64,000 bases of DNA from Teredinibacter franksiae (lineage in GTDB: Bacteria; Pseudomonadota; Gammaproteobacteria; Pseudomonadales; Cellvibrionaceae), in assembly GCF_014218805.1 (NCBI RefSeq), contig NZ_JACJUV010000001.1, forward strand, positions 1,490,001 to 1,554,000, given 5' to 3'. The position numbers and the translations under genes were made by a program. The notes below the pieces were generated by a model. That model saw only the letters and a list, made by a program, of their open reading frames with translations. It was not told the origin of the DNA and made no database searches. This document shows, piece after piece, positions 59,952 through 64,000 of the stretch (position 1 is its first letter; the number at the start of each line of letters is the position of its first letter).

Positions 59952-60333
59952 CATATAACACAGATAACTGCGCCATAAACTCACGAATAAGTTTTTAATG
60001 TCGACTTATTTACAATTCTCTCTGATACTAAACACGCTATTAATGCCCTCTTCATAAACCCTAGCTATAAGGCTTAATTACAACAAAGAACACCCTAGTC
60101 CGCGATTAACACCAGTCGATAACTAAGTGTCTCTACACATTGTTTTGAATGCTGTCATAACAACAATTGCACCGGATAAGCTACTTAATTAAACTCTCAT
60201 TTCCAAGCATTGGCCTAAACCAATACCCAGTCGTGAATTGTTGTAATCGCTTAAATGCAATGTTTTACAACTTCTTTCATTTCCAAATTTTTAAAGAACT
60301 TCTCGTTCGGCGTGTGCCGTTGAGAGGGTGCGT
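59952..60333 (-). other. rRNA leader/spacer without 16S or tRNA genes
   Basis: On the minus strand it runs from the rRNA promoter through a boxA-like AGTTCTTTAAAAATTTGG (60300 to 60283) directly to 23S. It contains no 16S 3' end (no GGATCACCTCCTT), and no tRNA-Ile or tRNA-Ala cloverleaf was found. A plus-strand frame (60167-60418) runs over it without family resemblance. Confidence 0.85.
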
Positions 60334-60361
60334 ATCTTACACTCAGATCCAAATGAGTCAA
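60334..60361 (-). promoter_or_regulatory. rRNA-type promoter
   Basis: -35 TTGACT (60361 to 60356) and -10 TAAGAT (60339 to 60334) with a 16-bp spacer. It is preceded by an A/T-rich UP-like element (TTTCTTTTAAAAACTGC) and followed by a GC-rich discriminator (ACGCACCC), typical of growth-rate-controlled rrn P1 promoters. Confidence 0.82.
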
Positions 60362-60477
60362 GCAGTTTTTAAAAGAAATATTGCACTTCTGTTTGATGAT
60401 GGTTTTGTACTCAATTGACGCCCAACACCACACACTCCAATCAGAGAAAAAACGAGCCGCCTCGAAGCCATGTTAAG

Positions 60478-61599
60478 ATGGCCGACAACAAAATAGCTAT
60501 GCCGCTGCAGACAATGCCAAACGGCTCAAAAACCGCAATGACCAGACCTAAACGCCAGAAATCCATTCTTGTAATTCGATTGAGCCATGTCACCGACGTG
60601 GTGCTGGCCAGCCCCATGGCGCATTTAATCAAAGGGCACGCCGAAAACGTGCACCTTACTTGGTTAGTTGAATCTCGCTACCTGGGGTTACTGCAAGGGC
60701 ACCCAGACATAGACAAAATCATCCCTTGGGACAAGCAGCGCTGGCAGTGGTTGTTAAAGCGAGGGAAACTCATAGGGCTGCTGCGGGAGGCGCTAATTTT
60801 GAGGCGGCTACTGCGCCGCCGAAACTATGCGTTGGCCCTCGACTTACAGGGGCTGATGATAAGCAGTTTTTTTGCCTGGCTGAGCGGCTCACGCATTCGC
60901 ATTGCGCTAGGCGCGACACAGGGCAGCAACTGGTTCGCAACTAAGACAATCTCCCGCAATATCGGTGAGGAAACCCAGCTTGGCTCAGAATACCGCTATC
61001 TGTTAAGCCAATTAGGTATGCCCGACAGCCCCTGGAATATCTATATTGCGCCCCCCACAGAAAGCAAGCCAGCACTCGAGGGAAAACTCGGTTTTAACTA
61101 TACAAAAGAGCGCTATGCGGTCATTTGTCCTTTTTCCGTTTTTCCCGACAAACGATGGCCTGATGAACATTGGAAGCAAATCGCGCTGAGAATTCGCGGC
61201 CGATACAAACTCAAAACCGTCATCTTGGGGCTCGAACGTGATGCCCAGCACGGACAAAGCATCGCTTCCGCCATTGGCGCCATTACCCTTGCGGGCAATA
61301 CGTCGCTAAACGAAGCCACCGAGGTTATTCGCCACTCGGAACTCGTTCTGGGAATTGATACCGGGCTGACGCATATAGGCCACGCATTTAGCATTCCCAC
61401 CATTGGTCTTTTTGGGCCAACATGCCCGTATTCCTATGCGGGGGTAGAAACCAGTAAAATAATCTTCCTCAAGCGATATTGTTCACCCTGTAATAACAAG
61501 CCCATATGCAAAGGTCAATTTGAGTGTATGACAGAAATAACCCCTGATATGGTGCTCTCCGAAATCAAGCCTCTTATGAAGCTTGCTCAAGAACACTAA
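60478..61599 (+). CDS. Glycosyltransferase family 9 (heptosyltransferase-like)
   Basis: A 373-residue GT-B glycosyltransferase. The start ILVIRLSHVTDVVLASPM is the GT9 signature; HSELVLGIDTGLTHIGHAFSIPTIGLFGPT is the donor-binding region. GT9 enzymes add heptose or similar sugars to lipopolysaccharide. The first ~60 codons before the signature are low-complexity and the exact start is unclear; ATG 60478 was chosen, but ATG 60538 is possible. It is divergent from the rRNA promoter and is followed by wzi-like and other envelope genes. Confidence 0.9.
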   Translation: MADNKIAMPLQTMPNGSKTAMTRPKRQKSILVIRLSHVTDVVLASPMAHLIKGHAENVHLTWLVESRYLGLLQGHPDIDKIIPWDKQRWQWLLKRGKLIGLLREALILRRLLRRRNYALALDLQGLMISSFFAWLSGSRIRIALGATQGSNWFATKTISRNIGEETQLGSEYRYLLSQLGMPDSPWNIYIAPPTESKPALEGKLGFNYTKERYAVICPFSVFPDKRWPDEHWKQIALRIRGRYKLKTVILGLERDAQHGQSIASAIGAITLAGNTSLNEATEVIRHSELVLGIDTGLTHIGHAFSIPTIGLFGPTCPYSYAGVETSKIIFLKRYCSPCNNKPICKGQFECMTEITPDMVLSEIKPLMKLAQEH

Positions 61600-61627
61600 C
61601 CTTTTTATACGAAACGATAAGCACAAT

Positions 61628-63049
61628 ATGAAAACACGTAACAGGACAGTAAGCCTGCTCGTTGCCTGTATATTTAGCGCGAGCGCTCAAGCAACCGAGC
61701 TTTATTTACCTCTTAACCTCGACACGCTAGCGGAAAGCAAAATAGAGCAACTTTTCGTGCTTGCGGATACACCATTGGTTAAGCGGCCCTACACAGTGAG
61801 TAAAGTTGAAGCTGCTGTCGATAAAGTAAAAGACAGGCACCCAGCACTAGCGAAAAGCATTCAAACATACTTGCAACGCTTCAAGCAGAACATCAATGTT
61901 AGCCATGCAACTCTGAGCCTTAGCACAAATGACGAAGCCAACCATACCTACGCGAATGATCGTGGTGAGAGCACAAACTCTAACTACCACCTCAGGGTGA
62001 ACGGTTTTGCAAAGGTTAACGACTCCATCATGCTTAATGTAGGTGGCCGATATAGCTCGGATGCAAACCGCGACAATAACGCAATACTGGACGGAACATT
62101 TTTATCGGTAGCAAAATACAATGTTCAGCTCGATCTCGGATATCGGGAACACTCCTTCAGCCCATTCCAATTTGGCAATATGCTGGCATCTACAAACGCA
62201 CCGTCACTCCCGAGTATTACCGTTTCAAATCCAGATACCTACGCATTTTTGGGCTTCAGCTATGAACTGTTCTGGGGCCAGCTGTCCGAGTCGGATTCGA
62301 TCCTAAGCGAAGATGGCACTCAACGATTAACAGGCAACCCAAAGCTTTTGGGTATGCATGTTGGCTTTGCCCCACTGGAAGGCTTCGCTATTGGCTTTAA
62401 TCGTCTACTTCAATATGGTGGTGCCGACAGGGACGAAAGCATAAGTTCCTTGGCCCAAGCCTTTTTTAACGTGAAATCAAACGAAAATGCAGGCGCCGGT
62501 AAAACTGACTTTGGTAATCAGCAGTCCTCCATCAATACCAGTTATACCTTTGGCGGCGCTGCGCCACTGTCGCTATATATGGAATATGCAGGTGAAGATA
62601 CGTCTCAAACATCTGGCGTACATCTAGGAAACACATCCATTATGCTGGGTGCCTACTTCCCGAAGATTACCGAACACTTAAGTCTCCGCTACGAATTCGC
62701 CGAGTGGCAAAATGCTTGGTATACAAACGGAAATTACGGTGACGGCCTAACACATGACAACTTGATTTTGGGGCACTGGGGGGCAAACGAGCGTGTATTT
62801 AGCTCAGCCGTGGGCTCCAATAATCATACCGCTAAGCTTATTTATGCTACCCAAAAACACAGCCTAATTACCACGCTAAAACAAGTTCAAAACGAACAGT
62901 ACTCATCGATTGATTACAGCCCGGGACAGGAACTCTCCCTTGATTATTCAAGGGCTTTTAGCCGCTACCGTTTCGGCATGAAGCTGACCTCAGGTACGAG
63001 CGTATTTGACCAAAATTATTCTCAGCTCTCGGGGTATGTACAATGGTAA
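61628..63049 (+). CDS. Capsule assembly Wzi-family outer-membrane protein
   Basis: A 473-residue protein with a signal peptide (TVSLLVACIFSASAQA) and a Wzi-like architecture. A helical N-terminal region (TELYLPLNLDTLAESKIEQL) precedes an 18-stranded-type beta-barrel with alternating aromatic strands (YAFLGFSYELFWGQLSES, PKLLGMHVGFAPLEGFAIGF, LSLRYEFAEWQN). Wzi proteins bind or anchor capsule/exopolysaccharide at the cell surface. ATG 61628 is preferred to an upstream frame. Its stop overlaps the next gene's start (ATGGTAA), implying coupling. Confidence 0.85.
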   Translation: MKTRNRTVSLLVACIFSASAQATELYLPLNLDTLAESKIEQLFVLADTPLVKRPYTVSKVEAAVDKVKDRHPALAKSIQTYLQRFKQNINVSHATLSLSTNDEANHTYANDRGESTNSNYHLRVNGFAKVNDSIMLNVGGRYSSDANRDNNAILDGTFLSVAKYNVQLDLGYREHSFSPFQFGNMLASTNAPSLPSITVSNPDTYAFLGFSYELFWGQLSESDSILSEDGTQRLTGNPKLLGMHVGFAPLEGFAIGFNRLLQYGGADRDESISSLAQAFFNVKSNENAGAGKTDFGNQQSSINTSYTFGGAAPLSLYMEYAGEDTSQTSGVHLGNTSIMLGAYFPKITEHLSLRYEFAEWQNAWYTNGNYGDGLTHDNLILGHWGANERVFSSAVGSNNHTAKLIYATQKHSLITTLKQVQNEQYSSIDYSPGQELSLDYSRAFSRYRFGMKLTSGTSVFDQNYSQLSGYVQW

Positions 63050-63585
63050 ATATCAGAATCTGTCTTATCGCAGCCCTAGCCCTTATTCTGCCCCCTGAAA
63101 TATTGGCTGCAGAATTTCAAGTTGGCGTTGGGATTACCCAAAATTATATCGATTCAGATACAGGGAACGAGCAAGTCGACGGCAACACAGAAAACGGTAT
63201 CAGTGAGGCCGTAAGTCTAGTCGTTCGCAAGCGGTACAAAGGCAAATATCTGCTGGGAGCAGGTATTGATCTGTCCAATATTAACGGGGATCGATACCTC
63301 GGCATCCGTGCAATAGACTATCAATATATCCTTCTAGAAAATACGCGGGTCGGCGCTTTTATTGGGGCTGCATCGATCAACAACAGCCTTCCTCAAAACG
63401 GCTATTACCTAGGTTTTCACCTAACCCAGACAAATATTTTTAACTTTTTCGATTTTGGTGCCGAGCTACGATACGGCAGTGGTCTTGCTCGCGACCGATT
63501 GCTAGGTACCGACCCACCAGGAGATAAACCTGACATGTTTATGGATATTACCTCACTCGGAGCCGTACTCAGCAAACGATTCTAA
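63043..63585 (+). CDS. Small outer-membrane beta-barrel protein
   Basis: A 180-residue protein with a signal peptide (ICLIAALALILPPEILA). The rest is a predicted 8-stranded barrel (FQVGVGITQNYI, YLLGAGIDLSNI, TNIFNFFDFGAELRYG) ending in phenylalanine (VLSKRF), the usual Bam signal. No exact family is recognised. Overlaps the end of the wzi-like gene and probably assists surface polysaccharide presentation (inference). Confidence 0.75.
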   Translation: MVNIRICLIAALALILPPEILAAEFQVGVGITQNYIDSDTGNEQVDGNTENGISEAVSLVVRKRYKGKYLLGAGIDLSNINGDRYLGIRAIDYQYILLENTRVGAFIGAASINNSLPQNGYYLGFHLTQTNIFNFFDFGAELRYGSGLARDRLLGTDPPGDKPDMFMDITSLGAVLSKRF

Positions 63586-63589
63586 CGCA

Positions 63590-63622
63590 ATGAAGAGCGC
63601 CCACTCGTGTTGGGCGCCTTCA
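63590..63622. repeat. Hairpin between envelope genes
   Basis: GAAGAGCGCCCA pairs with TGGGCGCCTTC (one bulge) around a 7-nt loop. No T tract; it could modulate expression of the glycosyltransferase downstream. Confidence 0.6.
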
Positions 63623-63658
63623 TAGTAACCTGCCGGTAAGGCTTTCGGAGACACCTTC

Positions 63659-64000
63659 TTGTCCTCAGCAGAAACTCAACAAAAAAAGCGTATCGCCATC
63701 CTTATAGACAGCCTATATGGCGGAGGTGCGGAGAAGGTCATGCTTACTTTGGTATCGACACTTGTTGAGCTAGGCCATGACGCCCAAATAATCGTACTGT
63801 CGAAAAATGTTGACTACGAAATCCCGATGCATTGCACCGTTCACTCTCTTTACGATAAAAAAGTAAAGTTAAAAGGTTACTTTAGAGGAAAAAAGCACGC
63901 ACGAAAGCTAAAACATTTGGTCTCGGAGCTGGAAGAAAAAAGTGGCGCGTTCGATTTATTTATCGCCAACCTGGAAGAAACTTATCGCATCGCATCGGCC
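63659..64000 (+). CDS. Glycosyltransferase family 4, partial (runs off window)
   Basis: At least 114 codons reading RIAILIDSLYGGGAEKVMLTLVST, the GT4 acceptor-side signature with the GGAEK motif. It continues past the window edge. The start is TTG 63659, inferred from CGGAG about 10 nt upstream; no ATG fits the conserved start. It follows the beta-barrel gene by about 75 bp and forms part of a surface polysaccharide locus. Confidence 0.82.
   Translation, partial: MSSAETQQKKRIAILIDSLYGGGAEKVMLTLVSTLVELGHDAQIIVLSKNVDYEIPMHCTVHSLYDKKVKLKGYFRGKKHARKLKHLVSELEEKSGAFDLFIANLEETYRIASA

Noticed and set aside
60167..60418. 83-codon plus-strand frame
   Set aside because: Lies over the rRNA leader, boxA and promoter on the other strand.

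Overview
The window looks like the chromosome of a marine, polysaccharide-degrading gammaproteobacterium, most likely of the Cellvibrionaceae (Teredinibacter/Saccharophagus-like). This is an inference. It rests on gammaproteobacterial gene order (ruvCAB-tolQRAB-pal-cpoB-queE-queC, tRNA-Lys, nadA, leuA), CBM10 cellulose-binding modules, a PEP-CTERM protein and several TonB-type parts. Most of the window is ordinary housekeeping chromosome. Accessory material is concentrated at about 5.8-20 kb and 54-60.5 kb.

Layout. 0.5-5.8 kb: a Nudix hydrolase, a CvpA-like membrane protein and gcvP. 5.8-20 kb: a mosaic region. It holds an AraC/NmrA/DUF1772 group, an unknown secreted protein, two REP-associated tyrosine transposases (RAYTs) with a ubiquitin-type E1-JAB protein between them that looks 5'-truncated, an S9 peptidase homologue without its nucleophilic serine, a RhuM remnant, a DUF6933 protein and several repeat families, including a second copy of the gcvP 3' end. 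20-35 kb: exbD, SOS-controlled dinB, an AlgP/histone-like AT-hook protein, a cNMP-binding protein, a periplasmic chalcone-isomerase-like/TonB fusion, a response regulator, an HDOD protein, sthA, an AI-2E transporter, an acyltransferase and prfC. 35-43 kb: a PEP-CTERM protein behind a sigma-54-type promoter, rimI with a conserved neighbour, leuA with a leucine-rich leader peptide, nadA, tRNA-Lys, queC and queE. 42.6-49.5 kb: the Tol-Pal and Ruv genes, without ybgC. 49.6-54.5 kb: redox proteins, then a compact DUF1538-DUF1538-PII-CBS operon and a periplasmic binding protein.

54.7-60.4 kb: a CBM10 protein gene broken by a frameshift and a stop, then an rRNA operon on the minus strand. That operon runs promoter, boxA, 23S, 5S, with no 16S and no spacer tRNAs. 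Its 3' end carries three tandem units of about 177 bp, each made of a 5S 3' fragment, hairpins and a terminator. 60.5-64 kb: envelope polysaccharide genes (GT9 glycosyltransferase, Wzi-like protein, beta-barrel protein, GT4 glycosyltransferase cut by the window edge).

The best candidates for undescribed biology are the DUF1538/PII/CBS operon, the 16S-less rRNA operon with its terminator array, the orphan E1-JAB protein beside RAYT motifs, and the periplasmic CHI-TonB fusion. All family calls come from reading motifs and gene order; no database search was run.
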